NCBI RefSeq assembly: GCF_021462265.1 | Contig: NZ_JAJONF010000037.1 | Coordinates: 29,188-93,187, forward strand | DNA from: Streptomyces shenzhenensis | Lineage (GTDB): Bacteria; Actinomycetota; Actinomycetes; Streptomycetales; Streptomycetaceae | Length of the DNA: 64,000 nt | Direction: 5' to 3' | Shown here: positions 33,433 to 42,094 of the stretch, in pieces | Numbering within the stretch: the stretch's first letter is position 1 | Layout of the letters: the number at the start of each line of letters is the position of its first letter | The notes under the pieces: model-generated | What the model saw: only the letters and a program-made list of their open reading frames with translations | Databases searched by the model: none | What the model was told of the DNA's origin: nothing | Program-made: the position numbers and the translations under genes

Positions 33433-33715
33433 CGCGCACCCCCGAATTTGCTACCAGCTATCACGCTACGGCCAACTACGTCCACAACAAAGGGTGTTCG
33501 GGCACTGCACCCTCAAGTTCCGGCCACGTCTTCGGCGGTGCCTGCTGCGCGTTGGTCCGCGGTCTCCATCAACTTCCTTCCTGTCGTTGAGTCCGCGCCC
33601 CCAATACCGGAATCCCAGCCAGCGGCTTCTGTTCGACTCCCGGATCGGTCGAACGCGTCCTCGGAAGCCCAGCTCCGGTCTCGCTGCCGGGCCGGTGACA
33701 CCCCCGTCGGTGGAC

Positions 33716-34243
33716 AGCCGGCCCTCCGTCTGGCCCAACGGCCACACCTACCTCGGCGCCGGAATCGATGACACAGCCACCGCCCTCACTCACCTGGGTG
33801 CCCGCGAGTATGACCCATCCACCGGCCGTTTCATCTCCGCCGACCCGGTCATCGACATGGGCGACCCTCTCCAGGTGAACGGCTACGCCTACAGTCACGA
33901 CAACCCCGTGACCCACAGCGACCCGACCGGTCTCTACGACCCGGACCGCATGGCGTACGAGCGGGAGCAGAAGCGGCTTATGAACGACAACCCGGGCCTG
34001 CACAAGCCGCGTGCCAAGCCACCGGTCGTGGTCAACTCCGACCTGCACAACATCCTGGCCGCCATCTACATCCGCGATCAGGGCACCACGGCAACGGGTA
34101 ACGGAAAGGTCGCCACGGAGGACTTTCTTCTCGGCGACCTCGGCCCGACCGCATACGCCCACGCGGGTCCTGCCTTCCGTACTCTGATGACCGAGTGCAT
34201 GACGGCGGAGGGAATCGAGGTCCCCGAGAGCTGGCGGGCGTGA
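33716..34243 (+). pseudogene. C-terminal remnant of an RHS/YD-repeat protein
   Basis: The frame here reads NGHTYLGAGIDDTATALTHL, then GAREYDPSTGRFISADPVID, then NGYAYSHDNPVTHSDPTGLYDP. This is the conserved end of the RHS core, directly before the variable toxin tip in complete RHS proteins. A roughly 100-residue tail of unknown type follows, with a stop at 34243. The thousands of bases of RHS repeats that should precede it are missing and there is no proper start, so this is a truncated leftover. The tail could be a toxin tip fragment; I do not recognise it. Confidence 0.8.
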
Positions 34244-34289
34244 TTTCCGCTGAGCCGCTTTTGGGTGACGCCGTACTGGAGAGGCAGTG

Positions 34290-34565
34290 CTTGGCCCGCG
34301 CTCGCCAGTGCTGGCCGGTCTGCCGATGCCGCAGACAGCCGACGGCCGCCTGGTCCTGGCGGTCGGCGTCAGCAACTCGCTCCGCCCCGACGCGCCGACC
34401 AGCGCGGACCGTCTGTTCTGCCACGTCTACGGCAACGCCTCGTACATCGTGTCGTGCCGGTGCTCGGCCACCAGCGTGAAGTCCAGCGGCGAAGTCACCG
34501 GACCGTCCGCGCACAGCAACGCGTCGACGAACTCGAACAGTTCGTCCCCGCCCGCGGTCAGGCGG
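34290..34565. mobile_element. two oppositely oriented fragments of one transposase family
   Basis: On the plus strand, 34296-34440 encodes LPMPQTADGRLVLAVGVSNS and DRLFCHVYGN, the central block of a Streptomyces DDE transposase family. On the minus strand, about 34565-34435 encodes LTAGGDELFEFVDALLCADG and LDFTLVAEHRHDTMYE, the N-terminal part of the same kind of transposase. The two pieces are inverted relative to each other, so the element is scrambled and dead. Confidence 0.65.
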
Positions 34566-34605
34566 TCGAATGAGATGCCGTCTCGTTTGGTTCGGTAGGT
34601 TGTCG

Positions 34606-34830
34606 GTCGTGGTCTCGATCGTTGAGCGGCTGGTGCCCGATGAGTTGTGGGAGCTGTTCCAGTGGGTGGTCCCGGAGGTGCCGTCCCGGCCTCGGGGCGG
34701 CGGTCGGCGTCGGCACGGTGACCGGGAGGTGCTGGCTGCGATCGTGTTCGTGGCCACGTTGGGCTGCACGTGGTAGCGGTTGTCGTCCGCGTCGTCGGGT
34801 CCGTCGGGAGCGACGGACCATCGGCGCTTT
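34606..34830 (+). mobile_element. IS5-family transposase N-terminal remnant with a stop
   Basis: The frame reads VVSIVERLVPDELWELFQWV, then HGDREVLAAIVFVATLGCTW, the start of IS5-family transposases, then a TAG at 34774-34776. Homology continues as SGPSGATDHRRFAE in the +1 neighbourhood. GAGATGCCGTCTC at 34570-34582 may be part of the element end. The gene is broken and short. Confidence 0.75.
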
Positions 34831-34943
34831 GCCGAGGACTTCCTGCGCGAGCGGACGGCCCTGGAGAACCCGCCGGGTGCCCACGCCCCCGCTACCGAAT
34901 CGGGGGGCCGCCCGCACGGCAAAGCCACCCCAGAGGGTGCGAA

Positions 34944-35094
34944 CGTACTGGTCAGCAGTCCTCTTCTGCGTGAGCGGATGGTGCGGCACGAGCCGTCACG
35001 AGCTGCACCGCGCATCACAGCGCACATACTCTGACCAGGCAAAACCGGATCGATCATGATCGCGGATCATCATTCGTCATGATCTTGCAGGCCC
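34944..35094. repeat. left copy of a ~150-bp imperfect direct repeat (att-like)
   Basis: The best part, 34967-35094, matches 39128-39255 at roughly nine of ten positions, including TGACCAGG(C/T)AAAACCGG and GATCTTGCAGG. Upstream, GTACTGGTCA is also shared with an indel between. It ends beside GTGAGTTCGAGTCCCAC (35119-35135), which looks like a tRNA T-arm. The two copies bracket the two-component system and hydrolase genes. Confidence 0.8.
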
Positions 35095-35363
35095 TTTTTA
35101 TCCATTGACTGTGAGTTCGAGTCCCACAGGGCCTACGGGAGGTAGGCGGGGGTATGGCCCTCGACTTGCTCAACAGTGCCCGGGCGGCTTCGGTCGGCTC
35201 GGGCGCTGTTTCGTTCGGTCTCCCTGCGCTTCCCAGTCCGGCCGGGGTAGGTGTTTGCCTACCTCAAAAGTAGGTTTCGGCCCATGGTGCTTGCCGGCCC
35301 CCTCGCAGCAGCATGATCTCCAGGACACAACGCGTGGCCTGGATCACGAGACGGGGGGCGGAT
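35095..35363. other. junction region with T-arm-like sequence, upstream of the kinase gene
   Basis: Non-coding. GAGTTCGAGTC at 35121-35131 sits between AGGCCCT (35088-35094) and AGGGCCT (35132-35138), which can pair, so this may be a remodelled tRNA 3' fragment. No complete tRNA can be folded by eye. The ribosome site of the kinase (GGGGGG) is at 35353. Confidence 0.4.
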
Positions 35364-37004
35364 ATGTGGCCGTTTCCGGTGGACGGGGCGGCGCCCTGGC
35401 CGGCGGGCGTGCTCGTGGTGTTGACCGCGGTCTGCGCTGTGCTGGCATTCAGGGCGGAGCAGACGCGGGACCGGCCGTGGCGTGCCGCGCGACCGGCTGG
35501 GCGGATCGGGTGGCCGGTCGTGGCGGGGCTGGTGGGTACGGCGGCGTACGGCAGTGTGCCTGCTCTGCTGTTCGCCCTGCACAACTCCGCCGGAGGGGCC
35601 GGCTACGTCGTCACTGTGCCGGAGCTGCAACCCGACGGGCTGCTGCCGGCGGCGTTGCTGATGGCTGGCCTGCTGGCCACCGCGCTGCTCGCCTCGGCGA
35701 GCGTGCCCAGACGGTGGGTAATGTCCGTGGTCGGGGCGGTGACCGGGGAACTGCTGGAATGGACGTACTGGCTCACGCATTCTTCTGCCGGCTATGGGCA
35801 GACACTGCTGAATGTTCTGGTGGGCTGTGTGAGCGTCCCGGTGCTCGCCGCCTTCGCCGGTGCGGCTTTGAGCCGGCTGGCGAGCGGCATGCCCGCGCGT
35901 CTGGCCGCAGCCGACGCGTCGGGGTCCGCGCGCTGGGCCCTGCTGTTGCCCGCCGTCGTGGTGATGACCGGTGACCTGCTCGGCCTCGATCTGTGGCAGT
36001 CCGCGTCGCCGGGCACCGGGATCGGGCCGGCAGTGGTGGGTTACCTGGTGGGACTGGCGCTGTTGGCGGCCGCCGTGGTCGGGCTGGTGCGGTGGCCCAG
36101 GGCTGCGGCGAACCTGGCGGCCCTGGGGCTAGTGGGGATCGGGGTGTACGACGTCGCCCAGAGCGGGTTCGGGCAATCCCTGGTGGTGGTGAAGAAGTTC
36201 GGCTCGCCGCGCGGGCCGGCGCCGTTGCTCCCCGTTGAGACGGCTCACCATGCGTCGGTCCTCGGCGGGATTCAGGGGGCGCTGGTGCTGGCCCTCGGGC
36301 TCTGGTTGCTGCCGCTGACCGTGTTGCCGGATGCCCGGCGGCTGTGGGGGCGGGAGCCGGATCCGGCGCTGGCCCGGCGGGTGCGGGAGCTGACCGAGAC
36401 GCGGGCGGAGGCGGTCGGCTCAGCGGCCGCGGAACTGCGCAGGATCGAGCGGGACCTGCACGACGGCGCACAGGGGCGGCTGGTCACCATCGGGATGAAC
36501 CTCAGGGTCGCCGAGGAGCTGATCCACAGTGATCCGTACGAGGCCGCCGCGCTCGTCGTGGAGGCCCGCGTCGCCTCAGCGGCGGCACTGGAGGAACTGC
36601 GCGGCCTGATCAGGGGGATGCACCCGCCGATGCTGGCCGACCGGGGCCTGGGGGAGGCGGTTCGGGCGCTCGCGCTGGACCTGCCCCTGCCGTGTGAGAC
36701 TGAGATCGACCTGCCCGAACGGCTCGCCGCCCCGCTGGAGTCGGCCTGCTACTTCGCCGTCGCCGAGGTGGTCACCAACGCCGTCCGGCACGCCTCGGCG
36801 CACGGCCTCCAGATCCACATGGCCCGGACGGACGGGCTGCTGCGCGTCGAGGTGGTCGACGACGGGGTGGGCGGCGCGGATCCCGCCCGGGGCACCGGGC
36901 TGGCCGGGGTGGAGCGGCGGCTGGCGGCCTTCGACGGCATCCTGGCGGTCAGCAGCCCGCCCGGGGGGCCGACGACCGTGGTCATGGAGGTGCCGTGCGC
37001 GTAG
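35364..37004 (+). CDS. membrane sensor histidine kinase (HisKA_3/NarX type)
   Basis: A 546-residue kinase. The first roughly 320 residues hold about eight hydrophobic helices with no recognisable sensor domain. The phosphoacceptor His is in RRIERDLHDGAQGRL, the HisKA_3 motif, and the ATPase domain has EVVTNAVRHASA (N box) and VVDDGVGGADPARGTGLAGV (G1/G2). I choose ATG 35364, with a G-run 5 bases upstream; the frame is open to an ATG at 35313 without a ribosome site. It overlaps its response regulator by 10 bases. Signal unknown. Confidence 0.88.
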   Translation: MWPFPVDGAAPWPAGVLVVLTAVCAVLAFRAEQTRDRPWRAARPAGRIGWPVVAGLVGTAAYGSVPALLFALHNSAGGAGYVVTVPELQPDGLLPAALLMAGLLATALLASASVPRRWVMSVVGAVTGELLEWTYWLTHSSAGYGQTLLNVLVGCVSVPVLAAFAGAALSRLASGMPARLAAADASGSARWALLLPAVVVMTGDLLGLDLWQSASPGTGIGPAVVGYLVGLALLAAAVVGLVRWPRAAANLAALGLVGIGVYDVAQSGFGQSLVVVKKFGSPRGPAPLLPVETAHHASVLGGIQGALVLALGLWLLPLTVLPDARRLWGREPDPALARRVRELTETRAEAVGSAAAELRRIERDLHDGAQGRLVTIGMNLRVAEELIHSDPYEAAALVVEARVASAAALEELRGLIRGMHPPMLADRGLGEAVRALALDLPLPCETEIDLPERLAAPLESACYFAVAEVVTNAVRHASAHGLQIHMARTDGLLRVEVVDDGVGGADPARGTGLAGVERRLAAFDGILAVSSPPGGPTTVVMEVPCA

Positions 37005-37678
37005 TCGTCGCGGAGGATCTCTTCCTGTTGCGCGAAGGGCTCGTCAGGCTCCTCAAAGCACGTGGATTCGAGATCGTGGCGGCCACCGACAGCGCGCCGG
37101 GCCTGCTCGGTGCGCTGCTGGAGTTCCGGCCGGACCTCGCGATCGTGGACATCAGGCTGCCGCCCACCCACACCGACGACGGGCTCCGTGCGGCGCTGAC
37201 CGCCCGGGAACGGATGCCCGGACTGCCGATCCTGCTCCTCTCGCAGTACGTCGAGCAGATCTACGCCCAGGAACTGCTCGCTGACCAGGCCGGAGGAGTC
37301 GGCTATCTGCTCAAGGACCGGGTGTTCAGCGACGACCAGTTCGTCGACGTGATCCGTACGGTCGCCGCGGGCGGCACGGTCATGGACCCCGAAGTGGTCA
37401 CCAAGCTGCTCGGCCGCCGCGGCCACGCCGAACGCGAACCCCTCGCCAGACTCACCGAGCGGGAACGCCAGGTGCTGGAGCTCATGGCCGAGGGACGCTC
37501 CAACAGCGCCATCGCGAACCGGCTCTTCATCAGCGAGAAGGCGGTGTCCAAGCACAGCACCAGCATCTTCACCAAGCTGGAGCTCGCCCCCTCCGACGAC
37601 GACAACCGTCGCGTGCTGGCCGTGCTGGCCTACCTCATGTCCGCGCCGCATGACGGCCGCACTCCACCGAGCCACTGA
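36995..37678 (+). CDS. NarL/LuxR-family response regulator
   Basis: A 227-residue regulator. The receiver shows VVVAEDLFLLREGL, phosphoacceptor Asp in LAIVDIRLPP and Lys in YLLKDRV. The C-terminal LuxR-type HTH is LTERERQVLELMAEGRSNSAIANRLFISEKAVSKHSTSIFTKLEL. It starts at a GTG inside the end of the kinase gene, so the pair is co-translated. Its target is probably nearby; the following Tat-exported hydrolase gene is a candidate. Confidence 0.93.
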   Translation: MRVVVAEDLFLLREGLVRLLKARGFEIVAATDSAPGLLGALLEFRPDLAIVDIRLPPTHTDDGLRAALTARERMPGLPILLLSQYVEQIYAQELLADQAGGVGYLLKDRVFSDDQFVDVIRTVAAGGTVMDPEVVTKLLGRRGHAEREPLARLTERERQVLELMAEGRSNSAIANRLFISEKAVSKHSTSIFTKLELAPSDDDNRRVLAVLAYLMSAPHDGRTPPSH

Positions 37679-37779
37679 GCTGATCAATACCGAGATGTTG
37701 CCGGGCCGGCGGCCCAAGCGCCGGGCGTAGCCCGGTGCTGCCCAGAAACCCGGTGCTGCCGCAACCCCAGGGAGGGTCC

Positions 37780-38976
37780 GTGACAATCACGCCGTTCATG
37801 AACCAAGGAATGACGCGCCGTCGCCTGCTCGGAGCCGCGCTGGCGGTCGGGGCCGCCGTGCCGATGGGAGTCGCACGCCCGGCTTGGGCGGCTTCGACCG
37901 CCGCGGGCCCGGTGCGGCTCACCCTGCCCGTGCCCACCGGGCCGTACCCGGTGGGCACGGTGCCCATGCATCTCGTCGACGCTTCCCGTCCGGATCCAGT
38001 GGCCGGCCCCGGGCAGCACCGCGAGCTGATGGCCAGCGTCTGGTACCCCGCACGCAAGGCCGAGGACCTGCCGCGCGCCCCCTGGATGACCCAGGGCGCG
38101 TTGCGGGCGTTCCTAGCAGACGCCGGCTTCCCCCTCGACCCCGCCCTCGGCCCGCTCACCGCCGGGCACGTGGGCGCGCCCGTGCACCGTACGGGCCACC
38201 GCCTGCCCGTCATCGTGTACTCGCACGGCTCGGGCAGCCACCGCGGCGACCACACCATCATGGTCCAGGAACTCGCCAGCCACGGCTACGCCGTGGTCAC
38301 CGTCGACCACACCCACGACACGTTCACCGAGTTCCCCGACGGCCGGGTGGTCACCCCGGACGATTTCCCGATGTACCCGAGGGACTTCGCCGCGGACCTC
38401 CGGTTCCTGCTCGACTGCGTGGAGGAGCTCGCCGCCGGGCACAACCCCGACGTCGACGGCAAGCCACTGCCCCAGGGCCTGCTCGGCGCCCTCGACCCGC
38501 GGTGCATCGGCGCATTCGGCTGGTCAAAGGGCGGCACCGCCACCGCCCTCACCATGCTCGCCGACCAGCGCGTCCGCGCCGGGCTCAGCATCGACGGCCC
38601 GATGCAGCCGACCATCACCGCCGACCTGGACCGGCCGTTCATGATGATGACCGCCGTGTTCACCCGGGCCGCCATGCCGGACGTCGAGGAGTTCTGGACG
38701 CATCTTCGCGGCTGGCGGCTCGACATCCAGGCCGACGGGGCCATCCACAACTCATACGGCGACAACGCGACGCTGATCCCGCAAGCGGGCAAGATCCTGG
38801 GGATGACCGACCAGCAGATCCAGGACTGGATCGGCACCCTCGACCCGGCCCGGGCCGTACGGATCCAGCAGGCGTACCCGCTCGCCTTCTTCGACCTGTA
38901 CCTGCGGCACCGGGGGCAGGGACACCTGCTCGACGGCCCGTGCGCGGCCTTCCCGGAGGTGAAGTTCCTCCAATGA
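37780..38976 (+). CDS. Tat-exported alpha/beta hydrolase (PAF-acetylhydrolase-like)
   Basis: A 398-residue secreted hydrolase. The twin-arginine signal MTRRRLLGAALAVGAA is followed by a hydrophobic stretch and a cleavage site near ARPAWA. VIVYSHGSGSHRGDHTIMVQELASHGYAVVTVDHTHD is the oxyanion region, GAFGWSKGG the nucleophile elbow with Ser, and DGAIHNSYGD likely contains the catalytic His. It belongs near the platelet-activating-factor acetylhydrolase group of lipases/esterases. GTG at 37780 has GGGAGGG upstream. It lies inside the direct-repeat-bracketed segment. Confidence 0.87.
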   Translation: MTITPFMNQGMTRRRLLGAALAVGAAVPMGVARPAWAASTAAGPVRLTLPVPTGPYPVGTVPMHLVDASRPDPVAGPGQHRELMASVWYPARKAEDLPRAPWMTQGALRAFLADAGFPLDPALGPLTAGHVGAPVHRTGHRLPVIVYSHGSGSHRGDHTIMVQELASHGYAVVTVDHTHDTFTEFPDGRVVTPDDFPMYPRDFAADLRFLLDCVEELAAGHNPDVDGKPLPQGLLGALDPRCIGAFGWSKGGTATALTMLADQRVRAGLSIDGPMQPTITADLDRPFMMMTAVFTRAAMPDVEEFWTHLRGWRLDIQADGAIHNSYGDNATLIPQAGKILGMTDQQIQDWIGTLDPARAVRIQQAYPLAFFDLYLRHRGQGHLLDGPCAAFPEVKFLQ

Positions 38977-39094
38977 GGCGACGGCCGCGTCACTCCCGGT
39001 CGGCTCGCCACCATGGCAACCAACATCTCCTGCTGTCACGGACTCCGCGTCGGCATTCGTGCGCGGTCGGATCCTGCTTTGGGACTGATATGTG

Positions 39095-39254
39095 TGTACT
39101 GGTCAAACCCACGGTCTGCGTGAGCGATGCGTGAGCGGATGGTGCGTCACGAGCCGTCACGAGCCGCACCCCGCATCACAGTGCACATCCTCTGACCAGG
39201 TAAAACCGGATCGATCGTGATCATGGATCATCGCTCATCACGATCTTGCAGGCT
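39095..39254. repeat. right copy of the ~150-bp imperfect direct repeat (att-like)
   Basis: Partner of the repeat at 34944-35094, in the same orientation. It has a small internal tandem duplication of tgcgtgagcg (about 39116-39137) not seen in the left copy. It ends with GATCTTGCAGGCTCT exactly where a tRNA-Thr-like 3' half begins. Confidence 0.8.
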
Positions 39255-39285
39255 CTCGTAATGCGTAGGTCTCGGGTTCGAACTC
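39255..39285 (+). pseudogene. 3' half fragment of a tRNA-Thr(CGT)-like gene
   Basis: CTCGTAATGCG then TAGGTCTCGGGTTCGAACTC matches the anticodon loop (CGT), the 3' anticodon stem, variable loop and T-arm of bacterial tRNA-Thr(CGT). No 5' half precedes it and the acceptor stem does not continue correctly. Integrative elements of actinomycetes often carry such tRNA 3' ends as attachment-site identity segments. Confidence 0.65.
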
Positions 39286-39315
39286 TGATGCTCTGCTCGG
39301 CCAGTCAGGACTGGT

Positions 39316-39812
39316 TCATGACCATGTGAGGTTTGCTGCGTTCCATGTACGAGTGGTGGCATCGTCGTTGAGGAGCGTGTCTGCGAACTCGGTGACCTGC
39401 CGGACGACGTCAACGAAGCGTTCGGGGTAGAGCCCGTTGCGGCGGGACCCTGTCGGCGGCGCCAGGCGGCGTAGGAGGTCTGGCGACGTTCGCCGAGGTC
39501 GGTGATGGTGGTGCTGAGGGGTTTCAGGGTGATGCCGCGGTGTGAGGCGGTGGCGGTCAGCGCGGTGGTGAGTTCCTGGCCGTCGAGGTCGTTGAGGGTG
39601 AGCAGACGGTAGAGGTCGCCGTAGTCGCGGTGGCGGGTGTTGAGGCCGCCAAGTGAGACGGCGGTGGAGAGTTTCTCGGCGATGACGGTGGCCATTGGGC
39701 AGCCGAAGATCTGGAAGTCCTCCTCCGTGAGTTGCTGTAGGTAGTCGATGAGCCGGGGGCCGGGCGTGACGGGGTCGCTGAAGCCTGGGCGGCCGTCGTC
39801 GCAGGTGATCTG
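39316..39812 (-). pseudogene. AbiEii/AbiGii-type nucleotidyltransferase toxin remnant, frameshifted
   Basis: The minus strand encodes DPVTPGPRLIDYLQQL, PMATVIAEKLSTAVSLGGLN, TRHRDYGDLYRLLTLNDLDG and TITDLGERRQTSYAAWRRRQ, the C-terminal half of Streptomyces AbiEii-like nucleotidyltransferase toxins. Near 39430 the frame shifts, and LYPERFVDVVRQVTEFADTL to the stop at 39316 continues in another frame. The N-terminal catalytic half is missing. It is a dead fragment of an abortive-infection toxin beside a working defence locus. Confidence 0.78.
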
Positions 39813-39872
39813 GCGCAGCGCATCCGGTGGCGCACCCTGGGGCCCGGCCGAGGGGCCGGACGGCTGCTGTGG

Positions 39873-40286
39873 ATGTGCGAGCGGATGGCCACCGCCCCGC
39901 TCGCATCCGACCTCGTTCCCCGCATGTGGCGCGCGGCCCGCGCCCGCGGCGTCGACGCCCCCGACTGGAGCGGCACGACCCCGCCGGGCGACTGCGCCCT
40001 GACCCCGGAGCGCTACTGCGCGCTGCTCGCGGAGCGCGCCACCGGAGTTCGCCTCGATCTTCAGGGTGACGCGGTCCGGGTGAAGGCTTCGCCCGGGGCG
40101 GTGATCCGGCTGTGGAACGGTGCGACCACCACGCTGCACATCGTCGACGGCGAGGAGACCGCCCTGCTCCTGCCGCCGGACGATCCGTCCGACTCGTCGG
40201 CGGGGCGCAGCGGGGCGGTGGCCTTCACACGCGGGGACCGGGTGGGGACGGGGTGGCTCGGGGTGTACGCGGCGATCCGCACCTGA
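39873..40286 (+). CDS. hypothetical protein, probably 5'-truncated
   Basis: A 137-residue frame with Streptomyces-like composition and a soluble alpha/beta look, including WSGTTPPGDCALTPERYCALL and TTTLHIVDGEETALLLPPDD. I do not recognise a family. In-frame similarity to coding sequence (RIRWRTLGPGRGAGRLLWMCERM) continues upstream without a start, up to the AbiEii remnant, so it may be the tail of a larger gene cut by rearrangement. An ATG at 39885 is an alternative start. It precedes the Wadjet genes by 214 bases. Confidence 0.4.
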   Translation: MCERMATAPLASDLVPRMWRAARARGVDAPDWSGTTPPGDCALTPERYCALLAERATGVRLDLQGDAVRVKASPGAVIRLWNGATTTLHIVDGEETALLLPPDDPSDSSAGRSGAVAFTRGDRVGTGWLGVYAAIRT

Positions 40287-40500
40287 GCCGGCCGTCAGAT
40301 GGATTCCGACGGCGGTCACCGCCCGGCAAGGGGTGTGAGAGCGGCGCACGGTAGCACAGGTCGCGTGAGCCGGGGAGCGGGTTACACGCGCCGGCCGGGG
40401 TGCGGCAGACTGGTGCGGAAGCCTGGCTGTCCGGCCGGGGCGAGAGCGTGTATCAGCTGACGCCGCGTGTGCCAGCCGCAGCAAGGAAGCCGCCAGATCC

Positions 40501-42048
40501 GTGAGTGACGAGTTCGACGCCCCAGGGTCCTCAGCCCCGGAGCCTGTCGACGAGGGCGCGTTCGGTATCGACGCGTTCTCCGTCGACGACCGGCTGCGGC
40601 TGTTCCACTTCGCCGCCGCCGAGAAGCGGCACGAGTATCTGTGGCTGCTGCGGGCCTTCGACCGCGGACGCGCCAACTACCAGGTGCTGCTGCACGCTTC
40701 GGACGCGGTGGGGCTGCTGGAGCGGCTCGCCGCCGACCATCCGGCCGCGGGCGCCGTGGGCGGGGCGGCCGGTGTGCAGCCGTTGCTCGACGCACTCGCG
40801 GAGTGGCGGGTCCTGGACCGGTCCTACGACGGGACACGCGCCGCGAATCTCGCCGAGTACCGCAACCGGCACTACGTGTACCAGTTCACGCAGGCCGGGT
40901 ACCGGGCGTACCGGGCGGTGGAGGACGTGCTCGGGGCGAGTCTGGAGGACGCCCAGCTCTCCCGCCTCGTCTTCCCCGACATCCTCGGCGACCTGCGCGC
41001 CCTGGCCGAGGCCAACGCCGCGGGCGACGGCGAGGAGGTGTACCGCAAGCTCGGCCGTCTCGACTCCGTGCTGAACGAGATGGCGCAGCGCGCCGCCCGT
41101 TTCTACCTCATGCTGGGCGACCTGGCGCGCACCAACGACACCCGGCCCGAGGTCTTCCTGGCCCACAAGGACACCCTCCTCGCGCACATGCGGGAGTTCA
41201 CCGCCGAACTCGGGCGCTACGCACCGCTGCTCGCCGAGGCGGTCGAGAAGGCGGCGGCCACCGGTGTGGAGCGGATGGTCGAGTACGCGGCCGAGGCGGA
41301 CGACCGGCTCTTCCGCAGCCCCGCCGAGCGGCTGGCGGACTGGCGGCACCGGTGGGAGGGTATCGTCCACTGGTTCGCGGAGCGCGAGCACAGCGAGACC
41401 GAGCGGCTGCAGGACGCCACCGTCACCGCGATCCGCTCCGTCCTCGCCCTGCTGCGCCGGGTCACCGAGGCGCGCCGTGGTGGGGTGAGCCGGGAGAGCC
41501 AACTGCGTCATCTCGCCCAGTGGTTCACCTCCTGCGAGAGCGACGAGGACGCGCACGCCCTGTTCCAGGCGGTCTTCGGGCTCGGCGCACCCCGCCACAT
41601 CGCCGTCCCGTACGCCGACCCCGAGCAGATCCCGTCCCGTGCGTCCTGGTGGGAGGCCGAACCGGTCGAACTCGCCCGCACCCTGGTCCAGTCCGGCCGC
41701 ACCCCCGCCCTGCACGGCCCCGGCCGCATCGAACGCGACGACGACCGGCGGGCCCTGCTCCGTGCCGAGCAGCTCAGGGAGCAGGCCGAGCGCCGGGGTG
41801 CCGCGCACTCCCTCGCCTCGGACGGGGTGTACGGCCGGACCCTCGACGAGCCCGAGACACGGGCCCTGCTGGCCCTGCTGGACGTGGCCCTCGCCGCCCG
41901 CGTCCCCGCCAGCCGCCGGGTCACCGCTGCCTCCGGCTCCGCCCACGGGGCGCGGCTCACCCTCACCCCCGCCGAGGGTTCCACGACCGTGGACACCGTG
42001 CGCGGGCGTCTCCACCTCGACGGGCTGCGCCTGGAGGTCACCGCATGA
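40501..42048 (+). CDS. jetA: Wadjet type II JetA (DUF2397/TIGR02677 family)
   Basis: A 515-residue protein of the TIGR02677 family. DRLRLFHFAAAEKRHEYLWLLRAFDRGRANYQ opens two winged-helix-like domains, and the middle is long helices (FYLMLGDLARTND, DTLLAHMREFTAELGRYAPLL). In SMC-type anti-plasmid systems JetA is the kleisin-like subunit. It starts at GTG 40501 with AGGAAG about 10 bases upstream and is the first of four genes in one direction with overlapping ends, so the complex is made from one transcript. Confidence 0.85.
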   Translation: MSDEFDAPGSSAPEPVDEGAFGIDAFSVDDRLRLFHFAAAEKRHEYLWLLRAFDRGRANYQVLLHASDAVGLLERLAADHPAAGAVGGAAGVQPLLDALAEWRVLDRSYDGTRAANLAEYRNRHYVYQFTQAGYRAYRAVEDVLGASLEDAQLSRLVFPDILGDLRALAEANAAGDGEEVYRKLGRLDSVLNEMAQRAARFYLMLGDLARTNDTRPEVFLAHKDTLLAHMREFTAELGRYAPLLAEAVEKAAATGVERMVEYAAEADDRLFRSPAERLADWRHRWEGIVHWFAEREHSETERLQDATVTAIRSVLALLRRVTEARRGGVSRESQLRHLAQWFTSCESDEDAHALFQAVFGLGAPRHIAVPYADPEQIPSRASWWEAEPVELARTLVQSGRTPALHGPGRIERDDDRRALLRAEQLREQAERRGAAHSLASDGVYGRTLDEPETRALLALLDVALAARVPASRRVTAASGSAHGARLTLTPAEGSTTVDTVRGRLHLDGLRLEVTA

Positions 42049-42094
42049 GCGAGGTCGCCGTATGAGCCGCGTCATGGGCGGGGGCGCCGTATGA
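42045..42094 (+). other. relay of two overlapping mini-ORFs between jetA and jetB
   Basis: The jetA stop overlaps an ATG at 42045 whose frame reads MSEVAV and stops at 42065. That stop overlaps an ATG at 42062 reading MSRVMGGGAV, which stops at 42094 and overlaps the jetB ATG at 42091. All three junctions are ATGA. A 17-base direct repeat (42057-42073 and 42086-42102, 29-base period) made the extra step. Confidence 0.7.
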
